Assembly (NCBI RefSeq): GCF_009707385.1
Contig: NZ_CP046115.1
Coordinates: 1,302,001 to 1,366,000 of the forward strand
Length of the DNA stretch: 64,000 bases
Source of the DNA: Klebsiella oxytoca
GTDB lineage: Bacteria; Pseudomonadota; Gammaproteobacteria; Enterobacterales; Enterobacteriaceae
Direction of reading: 5' to 3'
This document shows, piece by piece, positions 42,779 through 51,499 of the stretch. The stretch's first letter is position 1. Every line of letters starts with the position of its first letter. The translations under genes were made by a program, and so were the position numbers. Under the pieces are notes generated by a model. That model saw only the letters and a program-made list of their open reading frames with translations. It did not search any database and was not told where the DNA came from.

Positions 42779-43888
42779 TTAATGGGCATCAGGGGCTGCG
42801 ATGTCGTCACTAATGCGCAGATCATTTTCATCAAATACCATGCAGAAGCGATCGTCGAATGCGACGCTGATCTTTTGCCAGGGGCGGAAGTGAACGTCGC
42901 CGGGCAGCAGGATTTTGACGTTATCGTGGCCATAACATTGACCGAACAGATAGGTGTTGTTACCCAGCCTCTCGACCACTTCACATTGAAACTCAACCAC
43001 GGTACCGATATTCACATTGGTTGAGAGATGTTCAGGACGAATACCCAGAGTTACGGCAGCACCCGGCTGCAGCGGTGATGTGGTGATATTGAGCGTCAGA
43101 TTATGATCCTGCGCCATCTTCACGCTTAGTTGACCCGGCTGCCATGCGGTTACCGTCGCGGGCAGGAAGTTCATTTTTGGTGAACCGATGAACCCAGCGA
43201 CGAACTTATTCACCGGGTTGTAATACAGCGACATCGGCGATCCCATCTGTTCGACTTTGCCGTAGTTCATCACTACGATCTTATCGGCCAGGGTCATCGC
43301 TTCAACCTGATCGTGAGTGACATAAACCATCGTCGTCTTGAGTTCATGATGAAGTTTAGCGATATGCAGGCGCATCTCAACGCGTAGTTCGGCGTCAAGG
43401 TTAGAGAGGGGTTCATCAAACATAAACACCCGAGGATTACGTACGATGGCGCGGCCAATCGCCACGCGCTGGCGCTGACCGCCGGAAAGCTGCTTAGGTT
43501 TACGATCCAGTAGGTGAGAGAGCTGCAGCGTTTTCGCCACCATTTCAACCTGGCGGCGAATTTCATCTTTAGGCACTTTATTCACCTTCAGGCCATAGCC
43601 CATATTCTCCGCCACCGTCATATGCGGATAGAGCGCATAGGACTGGAATACCATGGCAACGCCGCGATGGGCGGGGACAACATCATTCATCACTTCATCG
43701 CCAATCAGGACTTCACCGTCGCTGACTTCTTCCAGACCGGCAATCATCCGCAGTAGCGTCGATTTACCGCAGCCGGACGGGCCGACGAACACCGCAAATT
43801 CACCATCTTCAATATCAAGATTGACCTGATGCAGCGTCACTGTACTGCCGAACCGCTTGGTGACATTCCTCAGTCGTATATTGGACAT
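42779..43888 (-). CDS. ganK: Sugar ABC transporter ATPase (MalK/UgpC type), galactan oligosaccharide import
   Basis: The 369-residue ATPase has Walker A GPSGCGKST, the Q-loop MVFQSYALYPHMTV, signature LSGGQRQRVAIGRA, Walker B VFMFDEPLSNLD and the H-loop YVTHDQVEAMTLAD, followed by a C-terminal MalK-type regulatory beta-barrel. The start at 43888 has GGAG 5 bases upstream; a GTG further upstream is not used. It is divergent from the binding protein-permease operon and is best read as the ATPase of that importer. Erwinia/Dickeya gan loci call this gene ganK. It may also serve other sugar importers, as MalK/MsmK proteins can be shared. Confidence 0.88.
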   Translation of the reverse strand: MSNIRLRNVTKRFGSTVTLHQVNLDIEDGEFAVFVGPSGCGKSTLLRMIAGLEEVSDGEVLIGDEVMNDVVPAHRGVAMVFQSYALYPHMTVAENMGYGLKVNKVPKDEIRRQVEMVAKTLQLSHLLDRKPKQLSGGQRQRVAIGRAIVRNPRVFMFDEPLSNLDAELRVEMRLHIAKLHHELKTTMVYVTHDQVEAMTLADKIVVMNYGKVEQMGSPMSLYYNPVNKFVAGFIGSPKMNFLPATVTAWQPGQLSVKMAQDHNLTLNITTSPLQPGAAVTLGIRPEHLSTNVNIGTVVEFQCEVVERLGNNTYLFGQCYGHDNVKILLPGDVHFRPWQKISVAFDDRFCMVFDENDLRISDDIAAPDAH

Positions 43889-44241
43889 CAACACTCCCCG
43901 GGTTAGTAGCCGTTATTGCCGTTGGGATTTGGGCTGCGATGCGTGTTTTGTATAACGTATAACAATACAGCCGGACGATGCTCAACGACGCTAAAATCAT
44001 GCTGTGACTATAACTTCCTGAGTTTTTGCACCCTACATCGATGTTTCATTTCTGCAATCATGATCACACAACTGGCAGCTTCCAGTAGTTTTATCAGCCT
44101 TCAAAGCGTAGCGTATAACAAATCTTAAATGACGGCTTTTATGATTATGAATCGCCGATTTTCAATTGGCTGAGAGATTTCTGAAAGCTATACCTCGCAA
44201 TAAAAACCATTTAATTGTTATACCTTCACATGGGGTTGATA
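43889..44241. promoter_or_regulatory. Divergent galactan promoter region with candidate GanR and CRP sites
   Basis: This 353-base gap holds both promoters. A near-palindrome around a central CG, TTGTATAA-CG-TATAACAA at 43948-43965, has the LacI-family operator shape; TATAACAA recurs at 44114-44121 after CG, and its inverse TTGTTATA is at 44215-44222. TGCAATCATGATCACA at 44053-44068 fits a CRP site with one perfect arm. These are proposals by inspection. Confidence 0.5.
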
Positions 44242-45474
44242 ATGAAAAAGAACACTCTTGCTGCACTGATCCTTACCACTCTGGCAGCCGGGCAGCTGAC
44301 GAGCCTGCAGGCGTACGCGGCCGGACAGCTCAATGTCTGGGAAGACATCAAAAAATCCGATGGCATCAAAGCCGCGGTAAGCGATTTTGAAAAGCAGTTC
44401 AACGTTAAAGTAAACGTGCAGGAAATGCCGTACGCCCAACAGCTGGAAAAGCTACGCCTTGACGGCCCGGCGGGCATCGGCCCGGACGTTCTGGTGATCC
44501 CGAATGATCAGCTGGGCGGTGCGGTCGTTCAGGGGCTGCTGTCTCCTCTGACGGTGGAGCAGGCGAAGCAGGAGGCGTTTACGCCTGCTTCAATCAGCGC
44601 TTTCCATATGGATAACGTGCTTTACGGCGTGCCGAAAGCGGTGGAAACCTTAGTGCTGATTTATAACAAAGACCTGATCGATCAGCCGCTGGATAGCCTG
44701 CAGGCGTGGTTCGATTACTCGAAAAAGCAGCGCGAAGAGGGGAAATACGGTCTGCTGGCGAAATTTGACCAGATCTATTACAGCTGGGGCGCTATCGGTC
44801 CGATGGGCGGCTATATCTTTGGCAAAAACGATAAAGGGGGCTTCAACCCGCAGGATGTCGGTCTCAACAAGCCTGGCGCGGTGGAAGCAGTCACTTTCCT
44901 GAAAAAATTCTATACCGATAAGGTTTTCCCGGCAGGGATCCTCGGTGACAACGGGTTGAACGCCATCGATTCCCTGTTCACCGAGAAGAAAGCGGCGGCG
45001 GTGATTAATGGCCCGTGGGCATTCCAGCCGTACGAAGCAGCAGGCATTAATTATGGCGTGGTTCCCCTGCCGACGTTGCCGGACGGCAAACCGATGAGCT
45101 CCTTCCTCGGCGTGAAGGGCTACGTGGTTTCGACGTGGAGTAAAGATAAAGCGCTGGCGCAGCAGTTTATTGAGTTTATTAACCAGCCGCAGTATGTGAA
45201 AGCACGCTATGTGGCGACCGGCGAAATCCCGCCGCTGAAGGCCATGATTGACGATCCGCTGATTAAGAATGATGAAAAGGCCAGCGCGGTGGCGGTGCAG
45301 TCAGCGCGGGCGACGGCAATGCCGGGGATCCCGGAAATGGGGGAAGTTTGGAGCCCGGCGAACGCTGCGCTGGAGCTGAGCCTGACCGGTAAACAGGAGC
45401 CGAAGGCAGCGCTGGATAACGCCGAGAAGCAGATCAAAATGCAGATCGAAGCCATGCAGGCCAGCAATCAATAA
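44242..45474 (+). CDS. ganE: Extracellular oligosaccharide-binding protein (MalE-like), galactan import
   Basis: The 410-residue protein has a Sec signal peptide (MKKNTLAALILTTLAAGQLTSLQAYA, cleavage near residue 26) and a two-lobe solute-binding fold of the MalE type (LNVWEDIKKSDGI; GPDVLVIPNDQLG; VPKAVETLVLIYNKDL; FTEKKAAAVINGPWAF). It captures sugar oligomers in the periplasm for the permeases that follow; galactan oligosaccharides are inferred from the GH53 and GH42 enzymes in the operon. The start is chosen by the signal peptide. A terminator-like hairpin separates it from ganF, which fits its expected excess over the membrane subunits. Confidence 0.92.
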   Translation: MKKNTLAALILTTLAAGQLTSLQAYAAGQLNVWEDIKKSDGIKAAVSDFEKQFNVKVNVQEMPYAQQLEKLRLDGPAGIGPDVLVIPNDQLGGAVVQGLLSPLTVEQAKQEAFTPASISAFHMDNVLYGVPKAVETLVLIYNKDLIDQPLDSLQAWFDYSKKQREEGKYGLLAKFDQIYYSWGAIGPMGGYIFGKNDKGGFNPQDVGLNKPGAVEAVTFLKKFYTDKVFPAGILGDNGLNAIDSLFTEKKAAAVINGPWAFQPYEAAGINYGVVPLPTLPDGKPMSSFLGVKGYVVSTWSKDKALAQQFIEFINQPQYVKARYVATGEIPPLKAMIDDPLIKNDEKASAVAVQSARATAMPGIPEMGEVWSPANAALELSLTGKQEPKAALDNAEKQIKMQIEAMQASNQ

Positions 45475-45490
45475 TCAGCTGATGTAACAG

Positions 45491-45515
45491 AACGGGAGGG
45501 CCGTCCTCCCGTTTT
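45491..45515 (+). terminator. Attenuator-type hairpin between binding protein and permease genes
   Basis: AACGGGAGG and CCTCCCGTT form a 9-bp stem with a 5-base loop, ending in TTTTC. The short U-tract suggests partial termination or 3'-end protection of the ganE message. Confidence 0.6.
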
Positions 45516-45530
45516 CAGAAGGAGTCGTGT

Positions 45531-46838
45531 GTGATTATCAATCCCAGCGAAAATATTGCCGAAGCGCGTGGCGCAGGACGCCACGCGTGGTGCGGCCTGT
45601 TGCTGGCTATCGTGCCGGGTTTTGGGCAGTTTTATCATCGCCAGTGGCTGAAGGGGATTGTCTTCCTGGTGCTGCTGAGCAGTTTTATGAGCATTTTTTA
45701 TGACTTTCTCAGCGAAGGTCTGTGGGGGTTGTACACCTTAGGTGAAGAAGTCCCGCGGGATAACTCTATTTTCCTGCTGGCCGAGGGGATCATCAGCGTG
45801 CTGATCATCGCTTTTGGCTTGTTAGTCTATTTCCTCTCGCTGCGTGATGCCTGGGTTAACGGTAAAAAGCGCGATGAGGGCATGGCGCTGAATAGCGTTC
45901 GTAAGCAGTATCAGATGCTGCTCAGCGACGGTTTTCCCTATTTGATGATTACGCCGGGCTTTATTCTGCTGGTGTTTGTGGTCATCTTCCCGATTCTGTT
46001 TGGCTTTGCGATCGCCTTTACTAACTATAACCTGTACCACACCCCGCCCGCGAAGCTGGTGGATTGGGTGGGGTTCAAAAACTTCATCAACATCTTCACA
46101 TTATCCATCTGGCGTTCGACCTTCTTTGATGTCCTGCAGTGGACGGTGGTGTGGACGCTGCTGGCGACAACCCTGCAATGCACCGTTGGCGTACTGCTGG
46201 CGATTCTGGTTAACCAGAAAGATTTGCGCTTTAAGCCGATGATCCGCACGATTTTCATTCTGCCGTGGGCGGTGCCGGGATTTGTGACGATTCTGGTTTT
46301 TGCCGGGATGTTCAACGATTCATTCGGGGTGATTAACAACGCCATTTTGTCTTTCTTCGGCATCAGTCCGAAGGCCTGGCTGACCGATCCGTTCTGGACT
46401 AAGACGGCGCTGATCATGATGCAAACCTGGCTGGGTTTTCCGTTTGTTTTCGCTATGACTACCGGCGTACTGCAGGCGATTCCCGACGATCTCTATGAAG
46501 CGGCGACGATGGACGGCGCCAGCGCGTTTACCCGTCTGCGGACTATTACCCTGCCGCTGGTACTGTACTCCATTGCGCCGATCATCATCACTCAGTACAC
46601 CTTCAACTTTAACAACTTCAACATCATCTATCTGTTCAATAACGGTGGGCCAGCGGTGGCGGGGTCGAATGCCGGCGGTACGGATATTCTGGTGTCGTGG
46701 ATCTATAAATTGACCATGTCATCTTCGCAATACGCCATCGCGGCCACCATTACGATCCTGCTGTCGATTTTTGTCGTTGGCCTGGCGTTGTGGCAGTTCC
46801 GCGCCACCAAATCCTTTAAAAATGACGATATGGCGTAA
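45531..46838 (+). CDS. ganF: Sugar ABC transporter permease (MalF-like)
   Basis: The 435-residue inner-membrane permease has several N-terminal helices and a binding-protein-dependent transport domain with the EAA loop near DLYEAATMDGASAFTRLRTITLPL. The N-terminal extension is typical for MalF-type subunits. The start is GTG at 45531 with AAGGAG 6 bases upstream. It pairs with the MalG-like gene that follows after 10 bases. The substrate, galactan oligosaccharides, is inferred from the operon. Confidence 0.92.
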   Translation: MIINPSENIAEARGAGRHAWCGLLLAIVPGFGQFYHRQWLKGIVFLVLLSSFMSIFYDFLSEGLWGLYTLGEEVPRDNSIFLLAEGIISVLIIAFGLLVYFLSLRDAWVNGKKRDEGMALNSVRKQYQMLLSDGFPYLMITPGFILLVFVVIFPILFGFAIAFTNYNLYHTPPAKLVDWVGFKNFINIFTLSIWRSTFFDVLQWTVVWTLLATTLQCTVGVLLAILVNQKDLRFKPMIRTIFILPWAVPGFVTILVFAGMFNDSFGVINNAILSFFGISPKAWLTDPFWTKTALIMMQTWLGFPFVFAMTTGVLQAIPDDLYEAATMDGASAFTRLRTITLPLVLYSIAPIIITQYTFNFNNFNIIYLFNNGGPAVAGSNAGGTDILVSWIYKLTMSSSQYAIAATITILLSIFVVGLALWQFRATKSFKNDDMA

Positions 46839-46848
46839 GGGAAGCAAC

Positions 46849-47700
46849 ATGGCTAAATCACCGAGTATTAAACGCGAAAAGTGGATTCGCCTGTCACTCA
46901 CCTGGCTGGTGGTCATCTTTGTCTCGACGATCATTATTTACCCGCTGGTCTGGACGGTAGGGGCGTCGCTGAACGCCGGGAACAGCCTCCTGAGTACGTC
47001 GATTATTCCTGAAAATCTGTCGTTCCAGCATTACGCGGATTTGTTCAACGGCAATGTGAATTATCTCACCTGGTACTGGAACTCGATGAAAATCAGCTTC
47101 ATGACCATGCTCCTGACCCTAATCAGCGTGAGCTTCACCGCCTATGCGTTCTCCCGCTTTCGTTTCAAAGGTCGGCAGAACGGGCTGATGCTGTTCCTGC
47201 TGTTGCAGATGATCCCGCAGTTCTCAGCGCTGATTGCGATCTTTGTCCTCTCCCAGCTGCTGGGGCTTATCAACAGCCATCTGGCGCTGGTGCTGATCTA
47301 CGTCGGCGGCATGATCCCGATGAATACCTGGCTCATGAAGGGCTATCTGGATGCGATCCCCAAAGATCTGGATGAGTCGGCGCGGATGGATGGCGCCAGC
47401 AGCTTCCGCATCTTTTTCGAGATCATTATGCCGCTGTCGAAACCGATTCTGGCGGTGGTGGCGCTGTTTTCATTTACCGGCCCGCTGGGGGATTTCATTC
47501 TCTCCAGCACCATATTGCGTACCCCGGATAAGTACACGCTGCCGATTGGCCTGTACAACCTGGTGGCGCAGAAGATGGGCGCCAGCTACACCACCTACGC
47601 GGCGGGAGCGGTCTTGATTGCCGTCCCGGTGGCGATTCTCTATCTGGCGCTACAAAAATACTTTGTTTCCGGCCTCACCTCTGGCAGTACAAAAGGATAA
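46849..47700 (+). CDS. ganG: Sugar ABC transporter permease (MalG-like)
   Basis: The 283-residue permease has about six helices and the EAA loop PKDLDESARMDGASSFRIFFEIIMPL. The start MAKSPSIKREKW at 46849 follows GGGAAG; the longer frame lies inside ganF and is rejected. It ends at SGSTKG, four bases before the endogalactanase start, so translation is likely coupled. With ganF and GanK it forms the membrane part of the importer. Confidence 0.92.
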   Translation: MAKSPSIKREKWIRLSLTWLVVIFVSTIIIYPLVWTVGASLNAGNSLLSTSIIPENLSFQHYADLFNGNVNYLTWYWNSMKISFMTMLLTLISVSFTAYAFSRFRFKGRQNGLMLFLLLQMIPQFSALIAIFVLSQLLGLINSHLALVLIYVGGMIPMNTWLMKGYLDAIPKDLDESARMDGASSFRIFFEIIMPLSKPILAVVALFSFTGPLGDFILSSTILRTPDKYTLPIGLYNLVAQKMGASYTTYAAGAVLIAVPVAILYLALQKYFVSGLTSGSTKG

Positions 47701-47704
47701 CTCC

Positions 47705-48907
47705 ATGAAAAGATTAACACCCGCCTGGCTTGCTGTTTCTCTGGCATGCGGTTTTTCCGCTACTACGCTGGCGGCAGATGCGTTGCAAACGAAGGCGTTT
47801 AGCAATATGCCCGCTGATTTTATTAAAGGCGCGGATATCTCCACGCTGCTGGATGCGGAAAAGCACGGCGCGAAGTTCTTTAATCACAACCATCAGCAGC
47901 AGGATCCGATTGCGATCCTCAAGGCCGACGGCGTGAACTACGTTCGTCTGCGCCTGTGGGTGGATCCCAAAGATGCCGATGGCCAGCGCTACGGCGGCGG
48001 CGATAACGATCTGGCGACGACGCTGGCGCTGGCGAAGCGGGCAAAAGCGCAGGGGATGAAGCTGCTGCTTGATTTCCACTACAGCGATTTCTGGACCGAT
48101 CCGGGTAAGCAGTTCAAGCCGAAAGGCTGGGAGAAGCTGGACTATCCACAGCTGAAAACCACGATCCACGATTATACCCGCGACACGATTGCCCGCTTTA
48201 AGCAGGAGGGCGTGCTGCCGGATATGGTGCAGATCGGCAACGAAATTAACGGCGGTCTGCTGTGGCCGGAAGGGAAAAGCTGGGGGCAGGGCGGCGGCGA
48301 GTTCGATCGCCTTGCCGGGCTGCTGAATGCCGCCATCGATGGACTGAAGGAAAATCTTACCGGCGGTGAGCAGGTTCAAATTATGCTTCATCTGGCCGAA
48401 GGCACGAAAAACGACACCTTCCGCTGGTGGTTTGATGAAATCAGCAAGCGTAACGTCCCTTACGACATTATTGGTCTGTCGATGTACACCTACTGGAATG
48501 GTCCGATTAGCGCGCTGAAAGCCAATATGGACGATATCAGCCAACGCTATAACAAAGACGTGATTGTGGTGGAAGCCGCTTACGCTTATACCCTGGATAA
48601 CTGCGACAATGCCGAAAATAGCTTCCAGGCGAAAGAAGAAAAAGATGGCGGTTACCCGGCCACCGTGCAGGGGCAATATAATTATATTCATGACTTAATG
48701 CAGGCCGTTGCCGATGTTCCGCAGCATCGCGGTAAAGGTATTTTTTATTGGGAGCCGACGTGGATTGCCGTACCGGGAAATACCTGGGCGACGCCTGCTG
48801 GAATGAAATATATCCACGATGAGTGGAAAGAGGGAAATGCCCGGGAAAATCAGGCGCTGTTTGATTGCCAGGGAAAAGCATTGCCGTCGATGAAGGTATT
48901 TAATTAA
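47705..48907 (+). CDS. ganA: Periplasmic arabinogalactan endo-beta-1,4-galactanase (GH53)
   Basis: The 400-residue enzyme has a Sec signal peptide (MKRLTPAWLAVSLACGFSATTLAA) and a GH53 barrel: ADISTLLDAEKHGAKF, YVRLRLWVDP, then the acid/base Glu180 in QIGNEINGGLLWP and the nucleophile Glu290 in VIVVEAAYAYT. It cleaves beta-1,4-galactan to oligogalactans. The Erwinia/Dickeya scheme calls the GH53 gene ganA; Bacillus uses ganB for the GH53 enzyme, so symbols must be read with care. Being periplasmic rather than secreted suggests the porin first admits shorter galactan fragments. Confidence 0.93.
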   Translation: MKRLTPAWLAVSLACGFSATTLAADALQTKAFSNMPADFIKGADISTLLDAEKHGAKFFNHNHQQQDPIAILKADGVNYVRLRLWVDPKDADGQRYGGGDNDLATTLALAKRAKAQGMKLLLDFHYSDFWTDPGKQFKPKGWEKLDYPQLKTTIHDYTRDTIARFKQEGVLPDMVQIGNEINGGLLWPEGKSWGQGGGEFDRLAGLLNAAIDGLKENLTGGEQVQIMLHLAEGTKNDTFRWWFDEISKRNVPYDIIGLSMYTYWNGPISALKANMDDISQRYNKDVIVVEAAYAYTLDNCDNAENSFQAKEEKDGGYPATVQGQYNYIHDLMQAVADVPQHRGKGIFYWEPTWIAVPGNTWATPAGMKYIHDEWKEGNARENQALFDCQGKALPSMKVFN

Positions 48908-48938
48908 TTATTCAGTTTTACACTTCAGGATGTTTATT

Positions 48939-50996
48939 ATGAAAAAATTTGCGCCTTTGAGTCCGAAGGTTAATACGCTATTGCATGGCGCCGACTATAA
49001 CCCGGAGCAATGGGAGAATTATCCCGATATTATCGACAAAGATATTGCCATGATGCAGCAGGCAAAATGTAATGTCATGTCGGTAGGGATATTTAGCTGG
49101 GCGAAACTTGAACCTCAGGAAGGCGTATTTGAATTTGGCTGGCTGGATACTATTCTCGAAAAACTGTATGCCGCCGGAATTCATGTCTTTCTCGCGACGC
49201 CAAGCGGTGCCCGTCCGGCGTGGATGTCGCAGAAGTATCCTCAGGTACTGCGCGTCGGCCGCGATCGGGTGCCGGCGCTGCACGGCGGACGGCATAACCA
49301 CTGTATGTCCTCGCCGGTCTATCGTGAGAAAACCCTGAAGATTAATACCCTGCTGGCGGAACGTTACGCGCAGCATCCGGCGGTGCTGGGCTGGCATATC
49401 TCCAACGAATACGGCGGAGAGTGCCACTGCAGCCTGTGCCAGGAGCGTTTCCGCGACTGGCTGAAAGCGCGCTATGAAACGCTGGATAATCTCAATCATG
49501 CCTGGTGGAGTACCTTCTGGAGCCACACCTACAGCGACTGGACGCAGATTGAATCTCCGGCTCCGCAGGGGGAAGTCTCAATTCATGGTCTGAACCTGGA
49601 CTGGCGTCGATTCAACAGCGCTCAGGTGACCGACTTCTGCCGCCACGAAATCGCGCCATTGAAAGCGGCCAATGCCGATCTGCCGGTGACAACCAATTTT
49701 ATGGAGTATTTCTACGATTACGACTACTGGCAGCTGGCGCAGGCGCTGGACTTTATTTCGTGGGATAGCTATCCAATGTGGCATCGCGATAAAGATGAAA
49801 CAGCGCTGGCCTGCTACACAGCGATGTATCACGATATGATGCGCAGCCTGAAGGGCGGCAAGCCGTTTGTCCTGATGGAATCCACGCCGAGCGCGACCAA
49901 CTGGCAACTGACCAGCAAGCTGAAAAAGCCGGGAATGCATATTCTCTCTTCTCTGCAGGCGGTAGCGCACGGCGCGGATTCGGTACAGTACTTCCAGTGG
50001 CGTAAGAGCCGCGGTTCGGTGGAGAAGTTCCACGGCGCGATAATCGATCATGTCGGCCACCTCAACACGCGCGTGGGTCGTGAAGTGACTAAGCTCGGCG
50101 AGATATTAAGCCAGCTGTCCGGCGTGGTGGGATGCCGGACGGATGCCAAAGTGGCGATTATCTTCGACCAGCAAAACCGCTGGGCGCTGGATGATGCTCA
50201 GGGGCCGCGTAATCTCGGGATGGAGTATGAAAATACGGTTAATGAGCACTATCGCCCGTTCTGGGAGCAGGGGATTGCGGTAGATATTATCGATGCCGAC
50301 GTTGATCTGAGCGCTTACCGGCTGGTCATTGCGCCGATGCTGTATATGGTTCGCGAAGGATTTGCCGAACGTGCTGAAGCTTTTGTGGCTAACGGCGGCC
50401 ATTTAGTTACAACATACTGGACGGGCATTGTTAACGAAACCGACCTGTGCCATCTGGGGGGCTTCCCGGGCCCGCTGCGTAAACTGCTGGGCATTTGGGC
50501 GGAAGAAATTGACTGCCTGAACGACGGCGAACGCAATCTGGTACAGGGGCTGGCGGGCAATGAAGGAGGGCTACAGGGACCGTACCAGGCGCGTCATCTG
50601 TGTGAACTGATTCATGCTGAAACGGCGCAGCCGCTGGCGACCTACCGCGATGATTTTTACGCCGGAAGAGCGGCAGTCACCGTTAACCATTTTGGTAAAG
50701 GTAAGGCCTGGCACGTTGCTTCGCGCAACGATCTGGCTTTCCAGCGGGACTTTTTCGGTACCATTATGCAAGAGCTGGCGCTGCCGCGTGCGGTTGAGGC
50801 TGATTTCCCGCCCGGCGTGGTGGCCACTGCGCGTACGGATGGTGAAACCACCTACGTTTTCCTGCAAAACTACAGCGCGCAGCAGCAGCATGTGACCTTA
50901 CCCCAGGGCTACCATGACACTCTTACCGGCACGTCACTGAGTGCATCGGTGACCTTAAATGCATGGGATTGCCGGATCCTTAGTCGTAACGCTTGA
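48939..50996 (+). CDS. ganB: Cytoplasmic beta-galactosidase/exo-galactanase (GH42)
   Basis: The 685-residue GH42 enzyme has acid/base Glu157 in GWHISNEYGG, nucleophile Glu314 in FVLMESTPSATNW and the zinc cluster Cys122, Cys162, Cys164 and Cys167. There is no signal peptide, so it acts in the cytoplasm and releases galactose from imported oligogalactans. The start at 48939 has AGGA 8 bases upstream; an ATG at 48930 on that box would add three residues. In the Erwinia/Dickeya scheme it is ganB, while in Bacillus the GH42 gene is ganA. A strong terminator follows. Confidence 0.93.
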   Translation: MKKFAPLSPKVNTLLHGADYNPEQWENYPDIIDKDIAMMQQAKCNVMSVGIFSWAKLEPQEGVFEFGWLDTILEKLYAAGIHVFLATPSGARPAWMSQKYPQVLRVGRDRVPALHGGRHNHCMSSPVYREKTLKINTLLAERYAQHPAVLGWHISNEYGGECHCSLCQERFRDWLKARYETLDNLNHAWWSTFWSHTYSDWTQIESPAPQGEVSIHGLNLDWRRFNSAQVTDFCRHEIAPLKAANADLPVTTNFMEYFYDYDYWQLAQALDFISWDSYPMWHRDKDETALACYTAMYHDMMRSLKGGKPFVLMESTPSATNWQLTSKLKKPGMHILSSLQAVAHGADSVQYFQWRKSRGSVEKFHGAIIDHVGHLNTRVGREVTKLGEILSQLSGVVGCRTDAKVAIIFDQQNRWALDDAQGPRNLGMEYENTVNEHYRPFWEQGIAVDIIDADVDLSAYRLVIAPMLYMVREGFAERAEAFVANGGHLVTTYWTGIVNETDLCHLGGFPGPLRKLLGIWAEEIDCLNDGERNLVQGLAGNEGGLQGPYQARHLCELIHAETAQPLATYRDDFYAGRAAVTVNHFGKGKAWHVASRNDLAFQRDFFGTIMQELALPRAVEADFPPGVVATARTDGETTYVFLQNYSAQQQHVTLPQGYHDTLTGTSLSASVTLNAWDCRILSRNA

Positions 50997-51010
50997 TTTC
51001 TCTCTATACG

Positions 51011-51039
51011 CGCCTGCTCCTGCGAGCAGGCGTTTTTTT
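51011..51039 (+). terminator. Strong intrinsic terminator between ganB and the EIIB gene
   Basis: CGCCTGCTC and GAGCAGGCG form a perfect 9-bp stem with a 4-base loop, followed by seven T residues. It lies 14 bases after the ganB stop and 22 bases before the EIIB-domain gene. Confidence 0.9.
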
Positions 51040-51061
51040 ATCTACTTATCAGGAGTCTGGT

Positions 51062-51376
51062 ATGGTGAGTTTAAAATCCTTTCTGAATTACTTCTCGCAG
51101 CCTCGTCCGGTGGAATCGTTAAGCCACGTGGAGCAGCAACAGGTCGATTGTTTAATTCAGGCATTCGGCGGTGAGACAAATATTATCAACGTAGATGCCT
51201 GTATTACCCGCTTACGCGTTACGGTAAAAAATCTCTCAATTGTAGATTCTCAGGCATTACAGCAGCAGGGAGCGCTTGGGGTTATTATCCTTGGGCAGCA
51301 GGTGCATGCTATTTTTGGTAAGCAGTCAGATGCTTTACGTCAATTACTTGAAGAACACTTTGCCAGTCGGAAATAA
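51062..51376 (+). CDS. Stand-alone glucose-type PTS EIIB domain protein
   Basis: The 104-residue protein is a lone EIIB domain of the glucose PTS family: after an N-terminal extension (residues 1-25) comes FGGETNIINVDACITRLRVTV with the phospho-accepting Cys47, then GALGVIILGQQVHAIFG. It has no membrane segments and no EIIC or EIIA partner in the window, although all other uptake genes of the locus are ABC-type. A regulatory role, for example sensing PTS phosphorylation or binding GanK, is inference; it may also partner an EIIC elsewhere. AGGAG lies 6 bases before the start. A terminator upstream suggests low read-through or its own promoter. Confidence 0.85.
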   Translation: MVSLKSFLNYFSQPRPVESLSHVEQQQVDCLIQAFGGETNIINVDACITRLRVTVKNLSIVDSQALQQQGALGVIILGQQVHAIFGKQSDALRQLLEEHFASRK

Positions 51377-51383
51377 AATAAAA

Positions 51384-51411
51384 CGGGATAACGCAATAAT
51401 GGGTTATCCCG
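51384..51411 (-). terminator. Intrinsic terminator serving ganL (and possibly the EIIB gene)
   Basis: CGGGATAAC and GTTATCCCG form a 9-bp stem. Read leftwards it is followed by UUUUAUUUUAUUU, so it best fits the leftward porin message; on the other strand the tail is A-rich. Confidence 0.7.
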
Positions 51412-51499
51412 AAAATAAAACAACGCCTTCAATGGCAATAATGATTACCGGAGGGTAATTAACGATCTTACAGTTGGCGATAAAACAGTTTGAATCCTG

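Noticed and set aside
43948..43965. Possible Zur or Fur box in the ganK-ganE gap
   Set aside because: The CG-centred, partly repeated motif and the sugar locus fit a LacI-family operator better.
47714..48691. 325-codon open frame antisense to the GH53 gene
   Set aside because: Shadow; the forward frame has GH53 catalytic motifs and a signal peptide.
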